Below, piece after piece: positions 8,905 through 18,748 of a stretch of DNA of 64,000 nt (within the stretch, counting starts at the first letter, position 1; every line of letters starts with the position of its first letter). A program made the translations under genes and the position numbers. The notes under the pieces are model-generated. The model was not told the DNA's origin, did no database searches, and worked only from the letters and a program-made list of their open reading frames with translations. The stretch covers positions 62,001-126,000 of the forward strand of contig NZ_RXOE01000001.1 of assembly GCF_003965815.1 (NCBI RefSeq). Reading direction: 5' to 3'. Source of the stretch: Variovorax gossypii. Its GTDB lineage: Bacteria; Pseudomonadota; Gammaproteobacteria; Burkholderiales; Burkholderiaceae_C.

Positions 8905-11900
8905 ATGGACGTAGCTACGATCAAACAGAACAAATGGGTGCGGCGTGGGATCGTCGCGTTGCTGGCGCTACTTGCTTTCTGGGTCATCGCCTGGCTGGCC
9001 GTTCCGCCGATCGCCAAGAGCCAGCTCCAGAAGATCGCGAGCGAAAAGCTCGGCCGGCAGGTAACAGTCGGCAAGATCGACTTCAAACCCTGGACCCTCG
9101 AACTCGCGCTGAACGACCTGCGCATCGCCACCGCCGACGGCAGCAAGCCGCAGGTGGCCATCAACCGCATCTATGCCGACGCGGAGCTGCAATCGATCTT
9201 CCGCCTCGCGCCGGTGATCGACGCCGTCACCATCGACGGCCCGGCCATCCTGCTCACGCACCTGGCGGACGGCAAGTACGACATCGACGACATCCTGGCC
9301 AAGCTCTCGGCCGGCCCGCCGCCCGACCCGAACGCCAAGCCTGCGCGCTTCGCCATCTACAACATCGCGATCAATGGCGGCTCCGTCGACTTCGACGACC
9401 AGACCGTCAAGCGCAAGCACGAGCTGCGCGACTTCGTGCTCAAGGTGCCTTTCCTGAGCAACCTGGATTCCAAGCGCGACATCAATACGGAGCCCAAGCT
9501 CGCCTTCGCGCTCAACGGCAGCAAGTTCGATTCGGCCGCCTTCACAACGCCTTTCGCCGACAACCGCAAGACCGACGCCCATGTGCAGTTCAAGGGGCTT
9601 GACCTCGCGCCTTACCTCGGCTACATCCCCGGCGGCCTGCCGGTGAAGCTGCAGGCGGGCAGCCTCGATGCCGACCTGAAGATCGGCTTCGAGCAGGGCG
9701 CGACCACAGGCCTGAAGATCACCGGCACGGTCGAGGCCCACACCACCAAGGTCGCCGACGCGCGCGGCCGCGACCTGCTGGCCTTCGAGTCGCTCAAGCT
9801 GGCACTGGCCGACGTGCGGCCGCTGGAGTCGGTGTTCCACCTGAGCGAAGTGGCCCTGGCCAATCCGCAGCTCGCCGTGGCGCGCGACGCGGCCGGCAAG
9901 CTCAACCTGCTCGCGACCGACCCGGCTACCGGAGCAGCCGAGAAGGTCGCCTCGCCACCAGCCGCGGCAGCGAGCGCGCCGGCGGCAGGCAAGCCCGCGC
10001 CGAAGCCGGCGCTGAAGGTGCAGGTGGACAAGGTGGCGCTGAACGGCGGGCGCGTCGGCTGGCGCGACGAAACCGTCAACCCCGCGGCGGCGGTCGACCT
10101 GACCGACCTCGGCATCGATGTCTCGGGCGTCACGTGGCCGATGGAGAAGCCGGCCGAATTCAGCGGCAGTACCGCCATTGCCGGCGCCTCGCTCAAGTTC
10201 AAGGGCAACGCCACCGACAAGGTGGCCGACGTGCAGACCGAGGTCGACGCGCTGCCGCTGTCGCTGGCTGCCCCCTACCTGGCGCAGAGCCTGGAGCCGA
10301 CGCTCGACGGCAAGCTCAGCGGCCAGATCGACATCGCCTGGGCCCAGCCCGACCTGAAGTTCAAGGCCCGCCGCCTGTCCGCCGACGGGCTGGCGCTGAC
10401 CCAGGGCAAGACTGCCCTGGCCAGCGTCGGGCGCTTCGAGCTGGTCGACGCCGAGGCCGACATGACGAAGCACACGCTGAACGTGGCCTCGTTCACCGCG
10501 ACCAACCCCAAGGTGCGCGTGGAGCGCGACAGCGAGAAGCGCTGGATGTTCGAGCGCTGGCTCAAGACGCCGGCCGGCGGCGGCACGAAGGAAGCCGAGG
10601 CCAAGGTCGCCGCGCCCAAGCCCGCGGCCGCCGAAACGCCGCAGCCGGGCGCCAACACCAAGCCCTGGGCGCTGACCATCGGCACGCTGGCGGTCGACAA
10701 CGGCGCGCTTTCCTATTCGGACAAGGCCAGCGCGACACCGGTGACGGTCGAAGTCACGGCCTTCAAGCTGCATGCCCAGAAGCTCGCGCCCGAAACCAGC
10801 ACGACTTCGCCGCTGGAGGTTTCGGGCCGTATCGGCTCCGGACGCTCTGAACCGGGCCGCTTCGACTACAAGGGCAACATCGTGCTCAAGCCGCTCGCGG
10901 CCGAGGGCAGGGTGGAGGTGGTGTCGTTCCCCGCGCATACCTTCAAGGCCTACTACGCCGATGCGCTCAACGTCGACATCCGCCGCGCCTTCGCGAGCTA
11001 TCGCGGCACGGTGCGCTACGCGACCTCGCCTGCGGGCATGAGCGTCAAGCTGTCCGGCGATACGGCGCTCGACGACTTCCGCGCCAACAGCGTCTCGCTG
11101 ACCCAGTCGCCCGGCTTCGACCGCAACAACAACCAGCTGCTGAGCTGGAAGACCCTGAGCCTGCGCGGCCTGCAGGTCAGCATGGCGCCCAACGCGCCTC
11201 CGAACGTGGACGTGCGCGAAACCACGCTCACCGACTTCTTCGCCCGCGTGATCGTCGACCCCACCGGCCGCCTCAACCTGCTGAGTCTGACCAAGAAGGG
11301 CGAGGCCGAAGCGACCGCAGCCGCCGCGGCTGCCGGCGAGGCCAGCACTCGCAAGGGGCCGGGCGGAACGACCACCACGACGACTGCCCGGGCGACGGCA
11401 CAGCGGCCCGCCGGCCGCGCGGTGTCGGCGGAAGAAATGGTCGGCGGAGCGCCCGAGCCCGCCAAGCCGGCGGCCACCGTCGCGGCGGCACCCGCACCAG
11501 CGGCGACCGACGCAGGGCCGGCGCCGGTCATCAACTTCGGCCCGATGAGCCTGGTCAACGGCAAGATCGACTTCACCGACCTGTTCGTCAAGCCCAACTA
11601 CTCGGCCGACCTGAGCGAGCTGACCGGCAAGCTCAGTTCCTTCTCGTCGAACCCGCCCAAGGGCGAGAGCGGCCGGCCCGCGCTGGCCGACCTCGAGCTG
11701 CGCGGCAAGGCCCAGCAGACCGCGGCGCTGGAAATCACCGGCAGGCTCAATCCGCTGGCCAAGCCGCTCGAACTCGACATCACGGCCAAGATGCGCGACC
11801 TCGATCTGGCGCCGTTGTCGCCGTACTCGGTGCGCTACGCCGGCCATGGCATCGAGCGCGGCAAGATGAGCATGGACGTCAACTACAAGGTCGCGCCCGA

Positions 11901-12729
11901 TGGCCAGCTGACGGCAACCAACAAGCTGGTGCTCAACCAGCTGCAGTTCGGCGACGAGGTGGCCGGCTCCACCAACAGCCTGCCCGTGAAGCTGGCCGTG
12001 GCGCTGCTGGCCGACCGCAACGGCGTGATCGACGTCGACCTGCCGCTCAGCGGCTCGCTCAACGATCCGCAGTTCAGCGTCGGCCCGCTGATCTGGAAGG
12101 CCGTGGTCAATCTGGTCGTGAAGGCCGTGACCGCGCCGTTCAGCCTGCTCACGGGCGGCCTGGGCGGCGGCAGCGGCGAATCGAGCGCCATCACCTTCGA
12201 GCCCGGCGGTTCCGAACTCAGTGCTTCCGCCAAGGAAAGCCTCGACAAGGTCGCCAAGGCGCTGACCGACCGGCCCACGCTGCAGATGACCGTGGTCGGC
12301 ACCTCCAGCCTCGAGAAGGAGCGCGACGCCTACCAGCGCCAGCGCGTGCGCCAGCTCGCCTACGCCGAGAAGCGCCGCGTTGCGGTGCGCGGCGGCCAGA
12401 CCGGCACCGACGTGCCGCCCGTCACCGACGCCGAATACCCCGAACTGCTGACCGCCGTTTACAAGCGCGCCGACATCACCAAGCCGCGCAACATGGTCGG
12501 CCTGGCCAAAGACCTGCCGCTGCAGGACATGGAAAAGCTGCTGTTCGCCAGCGTGCCGGTCGACGAGGAGTCGATGCGCCAGCTCGCCGTCGAGCGTGGA
12601 GCGGCCGTGCGCGACTACCTGCTCTCGAAGAAGCTGCCGAGCGAGCGGCTCTTCCTGGGCGCGGTGCGTACCAGCGCCAGCGGCAGCGACTGGAAGCCGG
12701 GCGCCGAGCTCAGCCTGACCATGAAGTAA
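8905..12729 (+). CDS. DUF748 / AsmA-like giant envelope protein
   Basis: The product is 1274 aa from ATG 8905 (MDVATIKQ). An earlier in-frame codon would read through the upstream hairpin and is not favoured. After a basic N-terminus, one transmembrane helix (about residues 14-33) anchors the protein. The rest is repetitive beta-rich sequence in the DUF748/AsmA style (for example KIDFKPWTLEL, then LNDLRI), interrupted by Ala/Pro/Thr-rich linkers near residues 350-370, 565-585 and 800-870. Near residue 1095 an OmpA-like FEPGGSELSASAKESL segment appears. Family members are thought to span the periplasm and move lipid or tune outer-membrane biogenesis. Specific function is unknown. Confidence 0.85.
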   Translation: MDVATIKQNKWVRRGIVALLALLAFWVIAWLAVPPIAKSQLQKIASEKLGRQVTVGKIDFKPWTLELALNDLRIATADGSKPQVAINRIYADAELQSIFRLAPVIDAVTIDGPAILLTHLADGKYDIDDILAKLSAGPPPDPNAKPARFAIYNIAINGGSVDFDDQTVKRKHELRDFVLKVPFLSNLDSKRDINTEPKLAFALNGSKFDSAAFTTPFADNRKTDAHVQFKGLDLAPYLGYIPGGLPVKLQAGSLDADLKIGFEQGATTGLKITGTVEAHTTKVADARGRDLLAFESLKLALADVRPLESVFHLSEVALANPQLAVARDAAGKLNLLATDPATGAAEKVASPPAAAASAPAAGKPAPKPALKVQVDKVALNGGRVGWRDETVNPAAAVDLTDLGIDVSGVTWPMEKPAEFSGSTAIAGASLKFKGNATDKVADVQTEVDALPLSLAAPYLAQSLEPTLDGKLSGQIDIAWAQPDLKFKARRLSADGLALTQGKTALASVGRFELVDAEADMTKHTLNVASFTATNPKVRVERDSEKRWMFERWLKTPAGGGTKEAEAKVAAPKPAAAETPQPGANTKPWALTIGTLAVDNGALSYSDKASATPVTVEVTAFKLHAQKLAPETSTTSPLEVSGRIGSGRSEPGRFDYKGNIVLKPLAAEGRVEVVSFPAHTFKAYYADALNVDIRRAFASYRGTVRYATSPAGMSVKLSGDTALDDFRANSVSLTQSPGFDRNNNQLLSWKTLSLRGLQVSMAPNAPPNVDVRETTLTDFFARVIVDPTGRLNLLSLTKKGEAEATAAAAAAGEASTRKGPGGTTTTTTARATAQRPAGRAVSAEEMVGGAPEPAKPAATVAAAPAPAATDAGPAPVINFGPMSLVNGKIDFTDLFVKPNYSADLSELTGKLSSFSSNPPKGESGRPALADLELRGKAQQTAALEITGRLNPLAKPLELDITAKMRDLDLAPLSPYSVRYAGHGIERGKMSMDVNYKVAPDGQLTATNKLVLNQLQFGDEVAGSTNSLPVKLAVALLADRNGVIDVDLPLSGSLNDPQFSVGPLIWKAVVNLVVKAVTAPFSLLTGGLGGGSGESSAITFEPGGSELSASAKESLDKVAKALTDRPTLQMTVVGTSSLEKERDAYQRQRVRQLAYAEKRRVAVRGGQTGTDVPPVTDAEYPELLTAVYKRADITKPRNMVGLAKDLPLQDMEKLLFASVPVDEESMRQLAVERGAAVRDYLLSKKLPSERLFLGAVRTSASGSDWKPGAELSLTMK

Positions 12730-12743
12730 CCCGATACCGAACG

Positions 12744-12776
12744 GGCGGGCGCGATCGGGCCCGCCGACTTGGTTTT
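12744..12776 (+). terminator. Probable terminator of the DUF748 gene
   Basis: A GGCGGGC/GCCCGCC stem with an 8-base loop is followed, after GACTTGG, by a run of six T. The T run is slightly far from the stem, so confidence is moderate. A TTGGTT / TATATA pair 16 bases apart (12769-12796) in the same spacer may be the promoter of the next gene. Confidence 0.5.
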
Positions 12777-12947
12777 TTCCTCCGGCTTGCTATATATGTA
12801 GTCCGTCGGCTCCACCACCCACGACCCCGCGCGCGTCTCCGTTTCGGTACGGATTTCTGCGGGCGACCGCAAGTGGGTGAAAATGTCGATGTGCGCCGGC
12901 CTTTGCCGGCGCCTTCGCTTTCTCTACCAAGACAACGATTTCGCGCA

Positions 12948-15800
12948 GTGACCTCTACTTCTTCCAAGCCACACGACATTCAGGCCCTCGACACGCTCAC
13001 CGGCGGCGCCTTCACCGCGCCGACTTCCGGCGAGCGCGCCGCGCGCATCCGCGACTGGCTCGCGGGCAACCCGGCGCCCGAGCAGATGCAGGAAGTCTTC
13101 AAGGAACTGAGCGGTCGTGACAAGGGTGCCGCGCGCCTGCTGCGCGAAAAGCTCGACGAACTCAAGCGCGCCAAGGGCCAGGAGGCGATTGCCGCCGAAT
13201 GGGCACAGAAGGCGGAAGCCCTCGTCGCCCAGTCCAAACTCAACATCGCCGACGCGCTCGCCTGGCAGCGCGACGCCGCCAAGGCGGGCGCGCCGCTGTC
13301 GCGCGAGCCGCTGGCCGGCCTGAAGCTCAAGCTGTCCGAGCGCGTCAAGGGCATCGAAGACCTGCAGCATCGCGCGCAGGTGCACCGCGAAGCCGCGGTG
13401 CTGCTGGCGCAGCGCTTCGAAGTGCTGTCCACCAAGGGCTGGCAGGATGCCCAGGTCGCCGAGGAATCGCTGCGCGCCGACGTGACGCACTGGCAGCAGC
13501 AGGCGGCCGAGATCGTCGCCGATACCAACTGGAGCAGCCTCGACGCCAAGTTCGCGCCGCAGCTCGAATCCTCCAAGTCGCAGTTGCTGGTGGTGTCCGA
13601 CGCCTTCCACAGCGCGCTGGCGCAGGCCGTTGCCGCCGCCGCCGATGCCGCGGCACCGCTGCCGCCCGTGCCCGTGTGGGCCGATGAACTGCGCGCCGCG
13701 CGTGGCGAGGTCGTGGCGCCCAAGCCCGCTGCTCCCGCCCGTCCGGCTGCCCCCAAGGTCGACCCGGCCGTGCGTGCCGCCGCCCAGGACGCCGTTCAGG
13801 CCGCGCTGACCAAGCTCGAGCAGGAAACTGCCGAAGGCCACGGCAAGGCCAGCGCCGGCGCGGCCGCCGCGCTGCGCGCCGTGCTCAAGGAGCATGGCAA
13901 GCTGGTCGAGGCACCGCTCGAAGCCCGCGTGCATGCCGCGCTGGTGGCTGCCGGCGAACTCGAAGGCTGGCAGCGCTGGAGCGCCGACAAGGTCCGCGAA
14001 GACCTCGTCGCCAAGGCCGAGGGGCTGCTCAAGCGTCCCGAAGGCCAGGCCCTCGGCGGCCGCAAGATGCAGGAAACGCTGCGCTCCCTGCGCGACCAGT
14101 GGAAGCAGGCCGACCAGGGCGGCGTGCCCAACCATGCGCTCTGGAAGCGCTTCGACGAAGCCTGCAACGAAGCCCACAAGGTGGTCGAGGCCTGGCTCGA
14201 GAAGGTCCGCGCCGATGCGGCCGAGCACCGCGCCCTGCGCGTCGCGCTGATCGAGGAGGTCAAGGCCTGGGCTGCCGAGCATGCCGGCGCCACCGACCTG
14301 AAGGCGCACAACCGCGCGCTGCACCAGTTCGCCGACCGCTGGCGCGACGCCGGCCATGTGGGCGAGAAGGTGTTCGCCGAGCTGCAGCCGCTGTGGAACG
14401 AAGCCTTCGGCGCCGCCCGTGCACCGTTCGAGACGGCGCAGAAGGCCAGCGTCGAGCGCCGCCAGGCCATGATCGCCGAGGCGACCGAGCTCGGCGCGCA
14501 GCCGGTGCTGCGCATCGACGCCGTCAAGGCGCTGCAGCAGCGTTGGCAGGCTGAGGCGCAGAGCGTGCCGCTCGATCGCCGCCATGAACAGAAGCTGTGG
14601 GACGCCTTCCGCGCGCCCATCGACGAAGCCTTCAACCGCAAGACCGCCGAGCGCGAGAAGGCGTCGGCCGCGATGAACGCGCACGACCGCCACGTGCTCG
14701 AGGCATCCAAGGCGCTCGACGCGGCCAATGCCGGCGGCGATGCGCAGAAGATCCGCGCGGCCATTGCCGGCCTCGAAGCCGCGCTGCGTGGCGAGGTGCC
14801 GCCGCCCGCTCCCAAGGCCGACGGTCCGTCGGTCGGCGCGACCGAGGTCGTGGCGCCGGGGCAGGCAGCCGCCGAATTCAGTGAAAGCGCCGAACAGGCG
14901 CCCAGCCCGAGTGACGCGGAAGCATCGCCCGGCACGCACGCCGATCCAGCCGCGGCGCCCGCCGCTTCGACGGACCTCGTGGCGCCTGCAGACGGTGCCG
15001 ACGCTTCGGCACGCACCGATGGCGCGGCGCACGACGCGGGCGAAGCTGCAGCAGCCGTCGAAGCACCGGCCGCGGCGCCGAAGGCCGCGCCCAAGCCCGT
15101 CGTGGCCATGCGCGGCGATGACCGTCCGAGCAGCAAGAAGGCCGAGCCGGCACCTGCCGCGCGCGGCGGGGCCGGCGGCCGCTTCGGCGACCGCCGCGAT
15201 GGCGGCCGTCCCGGTGCCGGTGGCCCGGGTCGTCCCGGCGGCGATCGCGGTGATCGTGGAGCCCCTCGCGGTGGCGACCGTGGCGCGCCCGGCGGCCGTT
15301 TCGGCGATCGTCCTCCGCGCGAAGACCGCGGCCCGCGCCTGGGCGACGCTGCCTTCCGTGCACAGCGCGAAGCTCTCGAGCGTGCCGACATGGCGCTGCG
15401 CAAGCTCGCGGCGCAGGCCCATGGCGAAGCCCTGACCCAGGTGCTGGGCGCCTGGGAGCAGCGCGACGCCAGCCGTCTGCCGAGCATCCAGGAACTGGGT
15501 CGCGCGGTTACGCCGGCCGTGCGCAGCGGCTGGTCGCAAGCCATCGGCTCCGCGCCGACGGCTGCGGCGAACGATGCCGCCGAAGCGCTGCTGCGCCTCG
15601 AAATGGCTGCCGAGGTGCCGACGCCCGCCGAGCAACTCGACGCGCGTCGTGCACTGCAGCTCAAGCTGCTGACGAAGCGCGGCGACCCGGCGCCTGCCCA
15701 GACCTGGGGCCAGGACGCCGGCAAGGTGCTGGCCGCGGCCCACGATGCCGCCAGCGCGCGGCGTCTGCAGAACGCGCTGAAGGCGCTGCTGCGGAAGTAA
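12948..15800 (+). CDS. DUF349 repeat protein with RGG-like tract
   Basis: The product is 950 aa if it starts at GTG 12948 (TSTSSKPHD); a GTG at 12873 would add 25 poorly conserved-looking residues. The body is charged, helical, and made of DUF349-type repeats (patterns such as LREKLDELKRAKGQ and LWKRFDEACNEAH), giving a long coiled-coil-rich rod. Around residues 625-735 an acidic Ala-rich linker appears, followed at about 738-800 by a Gly/Arg/Asp tract with repeated GGRFGDR and RGG units, then a final helical domain. DUF349 proteins have no settled function. The RGG tract resembles RNA-binding disordered regions. Confidence 0.8.
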   Translation: MTSTSSKPHDIQALDTLTGGAFTAPTSGERAARIRDWLAGNPAPEQMQEVFKELSGRDKGAARLLREKLDELKRAKGQEAIAAEWAQKAEALVAQSKLNIADALAWQRDAAKAGAPLSREPLAGLKLKLSERVKGIEDLQHRAQVHREAAVLLAQRFEVLSTKGWQDAQVAEESLRADVTHWQQQAAEIVADTNWSSLDAKFAPQLESSKSQLLVVSDAFHSALAQAVAAAADAAAPLPPVPVWADELRAARGEVVAPKPAAPARPAAPKVDPAVRAAAQDAVQAALTKLEQETAEGHGKASAGAAAALRAVLKEHGKLVEAPLEARVHAALVAAGELEGWQRWSADKVREDLVAKAEGLLKRPEGQALGGRKMQETLRSLRDQWKQADQGGVPNHALWKRFDEACNEAHKVVEAWLEKVRADAAEHRALRVALIEEVKAWAAEHAGATDLKAHNRALHQFADRWRDAGHVGEKVFAELQPLWNEAFGAARAPFETAQKASVERRQAMIAEATELGAQPVLRIDAVKALQQRWQAEAQSVPLDRRHEQKLWDAFRAPIDEAFNRKTAEREKASAAMNAHDRHVLEASKALDAANAGGDAQKIRAAIAGLEAALRGEVPPPAPKADGPSVGATEVVAPGQAAAEFSESAEQAPSPSDAEASPGTHADPAAAPAASTDLVAPADGADASARTDGAAHDAGEAAAAVEAPAAAPKAAPKPVVAMRGDDRPSSKKAEPAPAARGGAGGRFGDRRDGGRPGAGGPGRPGGDRGDRGAPRGGDRGAPGGRFGDRPPREDRGPRLGDAAFRAQREALERADMALRKLAAQAHGEALTQVLGAWEQRDASRLPSIQELGRAVTPAVRSGWSQAIGSAPTAAANDAAEALLRLEMAAEVPTPAEQLDARRALQLKLLTKRGDPAPAQTWGQDAGKVLAAAHDAASARRLQNALKALLRK

Positions 15801-15825
15801 GGGAAGAAGGCAGCCTTCGGCCACG

Positions 15826-15853
15826 AAAAAGGCGCCCCGCGGGGCGCCTTTTT
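15826..15853. terminator. Bidirectional intrinsic terminator
   Basis: AAAAA, the palindrome GGCGCCCC-GCGGGGCGCC and TTTTT form a textbook symmetric terminator between the convergent DUF349 and DUF3592-like genes. Confidence 0.92.
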
Positions 15854-15898
15854 CATTGGCGCGTCAGCGCCGATGCCGAGTTTCTCTCAGACGTTCTT

Positions 15899-16495
15899 TC
15901 AGACCTTTTCGCCGATGGCCGGTGTCTGCACGGTGCCAGCCTGCTCGGCCAGGTAGCTGTCGCGGATCTTGCGCCGGGCGAAGAGGCCGCCGATGCCAAG
16001 CAGCAGGGCAATGGCGCCGACGATCAGCGTGCCCTTGTCCGTGGCGCTCGATGCCGCGGCCTTGTCCTTCACTTCCATGATCTTCTGCACATCGGCCAGC
16101 GACACCACGGGCTTGCCCTTGAGCTTCACTTCGTAGACCAGGTTGTTGTCCGAAGGATCGACGCGCACCTCGACGGCCTCGTCGATCAGCGGCTCGAGCT
16201 TGCTGCGGCCCACTGCGTAGTCGACGCGCCATTTCTCCGTGTTGCCGTCGGCCAGCTTGGCGTCGAGCACGAAGTAGCGGCGCGTGGTGCTGCCGCCGCG
16301 GCGGCGCTTGGTGGTCTCGGTGACTTCGCTGCCGCTGACGATCGTGCCGCTCTTCGCGACCAGGTCTTCCACGGCGGTGCCGTGCGTGTCCGAACTCGCC
16401 TTGAACTGCGCATATCCCGCCCAGCCCAGGATGCCGATGCCGAACACCAGCGCGATCCACGCCTTGCCCGTCAGCTGATAGAACCAATCCCTCAT
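15899..16495 (-). CDS. DUF3592-like membrane protein
   Basis: The product is 198 aa from ATG 16495 (MRDWFYQLTG), which is preceded by AAAAAGGTAAAC. An upstream in-frame ATG at 16531 has no ribosome site. There is one transmembrane helix near residues 12-28 and another near 160-177, framing an extracytoplasmic beta-rich domain with a SGSEVTETTKRRRGG stretch and YFVLDAKLADG. That two-helix layout fits DUF3592-type proteins. The function is not known. The gene stands alone, ending at the shared terminator. Confidence 0.6.
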   Translation of the reverse strand: MRDWFYQLTGKAWIALVFGIGILGWAGYAQFKASSDTHGTAVEDLVAKSGTIVSGSEVTETTKRRRGGSTTRRYFVLDAKLADGNTEKWRVDYAVGRSKLEPLIDEAVEVRVDPSDNNLVYEVKLKGKPVVSLADVQKIMEVKDKAAASSATDKGTLIVGAIALLLGIGGLFARRKIRDSYLAEQAGTVQTPAIGEKV

Positions 16496-16588
16496 GTTGT
16501 TTACCTTTTTGGTGAGTTGATAACCCATCAATGGTAAGGGTTGTGATGCTATCGAATCGGTAGCTGAAGAGCGAGATTGGGTGAGGGA

Positions 16589-17380
16589 TTAGAGCCTTTT
16601 AGGCAGAAAGAATTCATCGAAGATCGCGAGCACGCCGGGGAAGTCGCGGGCGAAGTTCGGGCGGTTCACGAAGTAGGCCTCGCAGGCCACCGCGAAGAAC
16701 TCGCTGATCGACGTGGCGCCGTAGGCATCGAGCCACGGCGCCTCGGTGCCGAAGCGCTCCGCCTTGATGATCTGCTCGCGGAAATCGTCATAGGCGGGCT
16801 GCAGCACGGCCATCCAGGCTGCGCGGGCTGCGCGCGAATTGCGCTGGCCCGCGAAGCCGGGCGGCAATGGCGGGCAGCCGTTGGCGTCGCCGCCGCGCAT
16901 GTCTATCTTGTGGGCGAACTCGTGGATGACGACGTTGTAGCCGCGCTCGCTGGTGATGCTGCTGGCCAGCACGTCGTCCCAGCTCAGCATGACGGGACCG
17001 CGGTCCATGGCCTCGCCGGCGACGACTTCGCCGTATTCGTGCACCACCTGGGCTTCGTCGATCACCTTGCGCCGCGCCACAACCTCGGAGCGGTGCACGA
17101 CGATGCCGACGAAATCGTCGTACCAGTCGAGCCCGCCCTTGAGATGCAGCACGGGCAGCACGGCCTGCGCCGCGATGGCCAGTGCCACTTCGTTGGTGAT
17201 GGTGAAGCCCTTCGCGCCGTGGAATTCCTTGTCGCGCAGGAATTCGGCGGTGAGCGTTCGCAGCCGCTGGCGGTCGGCATCCGGCAGCGCTCCCAGGAAG
17301 GCATAGCGCCTGAGCGTGGCCTGCCAGGCGGCTTCGGGAATCGGGGGCAGGGCGCGCAGGCGGCGCAGCCACTTGAACAT
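16589..17380 (-). CDS. mtfA: M90-family zinc peptidase / Mlc titration factor MtfA
   Basis: The product is 263 aa from ATG 17380 (MFKWLRRL), close to the 265 aa of E. coli MtfA. The zinc motif HEFAHKID near residue 155 gives two histidines and the catalytic glutamate, and SISEFFAV near residue 220 supplies the third ligand. In E. coli MtfA binds the repressor Mlc and has aminopeptidase activity. Whether an Mlc partner exists here cannot be seen. The gene starts 17 bases after lpxH ends and may be co-transcribed with it. Confidence 0.88.
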   Translation of the reverse strand: MFKWLRRLRALPPIPEAAWQATLRRYAFLGALPDADRQRLRTLTAEFLRDKEFHGAKGFTITNEVALAIAAQAVLPVLHLKGGLDWYDDFVGIVVHRSEVVARRKVIDEAQVVHEYGEVVAGEAMDRGPVMLSWDDVLASSITSERGYNVVIHEFAHKIDMRGGDANGCPPLPPGFAGQRNSRAARAAWMAVLQPAYDDFREQIIKAERFGTEAPWLDAYGATSISEFFAVACEAYFVNRPNFARDFPGVLAIFDEFFLPKRL

Positions 17381-17397
17381 TGCTGGCGGCGGCGCGG

Positions 17398-18174
17398 CTA
17401 GCGCAGGTCGACGCGCTGTGCGCCGGCGGCGGACAGGCAGAGGAGTTGCGCGCGCGGCGGATGCGCGTCGGCATCCCAGTCGCTCAGCACGATGCGGCGC
17501 AGGCCGTTGCCCAAGTCGTGGTCGGCCGGGCGGTGCGTATGGCCGTGCACCAGCGCATGGGCGTTGGCGCGATGCAGCCAGTCGCGCGCCGCGGCGGTAT
17601 CGACATCGGCCCAGACCATCGACGGATTGCGCTTGCGGTCTTCGCTCTGCACGCGCATGGAGCGCGCGAGCGCGCGGCGCTCTTCCAGCGGCCGGGCGAG
17701 GAATGCGGCCTGCCACCCGGGCGTGCGCACCTGCGCGCGGAACTTGAGGTAATCGGTGTCCTCGAGGCAGAGGATGTCGCCGTGGCTCAGCAGCCAGCGC
17801 CGGCCGTGCAGCACCAGCACCGTCGGGTCATCGAGCAGGGTGAGGCTGCATTGCGCGGCGAACGCGGCACCGACGAGAAAGTCGCGGTTGCCGTGCATGA
17901 AGAACACCGGCAGCCGCTGCGCGGTCTGGCGCAGGAGTTCGGCGCATTGCGCCTCGAAGCCGGGCTGGGTGGCGGAATCGTCGCCCACCCACACCTCGAA
18001 CAGGTCGCCGAGGATGATGAGGGCGTCCGCCGGCGTGGTCTGCAGGTAGCCTTGCCAGGCCTCGAAGGTGGCTGGCTCGCCGGCCTGCAGGTGCAGGTCG
18101 GAGATGAGGTCGACCGTGCGCCATGCGGGCGGCGCCACCAGCTCCGAAAAGGCCGGGTTCGCCACCGTGCTCAT
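17398..18174 (-). CDS. lpxH: UDP-2,3-diacylglucosamine diphosphatase LpxH
   Basis: This 258-aa metallophosphoesterase cleaves UDP-2,3-diacylglucosamine to lipid X and UMP in lipid A synthesis at the inner membrane. The metal motifs appear in order: ISDLHL, GDLFEVWVGDD, HGNRDFL, HGD and VHGHTHRP. The N-terminus is about 20 residues longer than in E. coli LpxH. Upstream lies ppiB on the same strand with a 37-base gap, so ppiA-ppiB-lpxH-mtfA may form a transcript. A cyclophilin-lpxH pairing is common in betaproteobacteria. Confidence 0.93.
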   Translation of the reverse strand: MSTVANPAFSELVAPPAWRTVDLISDLHLQAGEPATFEAWQGYLQTTPADALIILGDLFEVWVGDDSATQPGFEAQCAELLRQTAQRLPVFFMHGNRDFLVGAAFAAQCSLTLLDDPTVLVLHGRRWLLSHGDILCLEDTDYLKFRAQVRTPGWQAAFLARPLEERRALARSMRVQSEDRKRNPSMVWADVDTAAARDWLHRANAHALVHGHTHRPADHDLGNGLRRIVLSDWDADAHPPRAQLLCLSAAGAQRVDLR

Positions 18175-18211
18175 GCCGCCGCCGCTGCTGCCGAGCCGAG
18201 CCGATCGCCGG

Positions 18212-18724
18212 TCATTCGGCGATGACGACGGCCTTTTCGATCACGACGTCCTCGAGGGGCACGTCGTCATGGAAGCCCTTGCGGCCGGTCTTCACGCCCT
18301 TGATCTTGTCGACCACCTCGGTGCCCTTGGTGACCTTGCCGAACACGGCATAGCCCCAGCCCTGGGCCGTGGGGGCGGTGTGGTTCAGGAAGCCGTTGTC
18401 GGCCACGTTGATGAAGAACTGGGCGGTGGCCGAGTGGGGCGCGCTGGTGCGGGCCATGGCCACGGTGTAGTTGTCGTTCTTCAGGCCGTTGTTGCCTTCG
18501 TTCTGGATCTCGGCGTCGGTGGGCTTCTGCTTCATGCCGGGCTCGAAACCGCCGCCTTGCACCATGAAGCCGGGGATCACGCGGTGGAACACCGTGTTGT
18601 CGTAGTGACCCTTCTTCACGTACGCGACGAAGTTCTCGGCCGACTTCGGCGCCTTGTCGGCGTCGAGTTCGAGCGTGATCACGCCGAGGTTCTTGATGTG
18701 CAGTTCGATTTGGGGATTGCTCAT
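18212..18724 (-). CDS. ppiB: Cytoplasmic peptidyl-prolyl cis-trans isomerase (cyclophilin)
   Basis: This 170-aa cyclophilin has no signal peptide. Active-site motifs are [21 protein letters not shown] and GYAVFGKV. It catalyses proline isomerisation during folding in the cytoplasm. It lies 24 bases after a second, exported cyclophilin on the same strand; the two share most of the fold and probably arose by duplication. Confidence 0.94.
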   Translation of the reverse strand: MSNPQIELHIKNLGVITLELDADKAPKSAENFVAYVKKGHYDNTVFHRVIPGFMVQGGGFEPGMKQKPTDAEIQNEGNNGLKNDNYTVAMARTSAPHSATAQFFINVADNGFLNHTAPTAQGWGYAVFGKVTKGTEVVDKIKGVKTGRKGFHDDVPLEDVVIEKAVVIAE

Positions 18725-18748
18725 GAGAGGACTCCTACTTGAAAGGGA

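Noticed and set aside
8968-11847. Long open frame antisense to the DUF748 gene
   Set aside because: It mirrors a high-GC3 gene. The translation is Gly/Arg/Val-rich low complexity with no family motif, while the plus strand has clear DUF748 features.
12924-15824. Long open frame antisense to the DUF349 gene
   Set aside because: Same cause: strong codon bias of the real gene keeps the opposite frame open. It also runs through the bidirectional terminator region.
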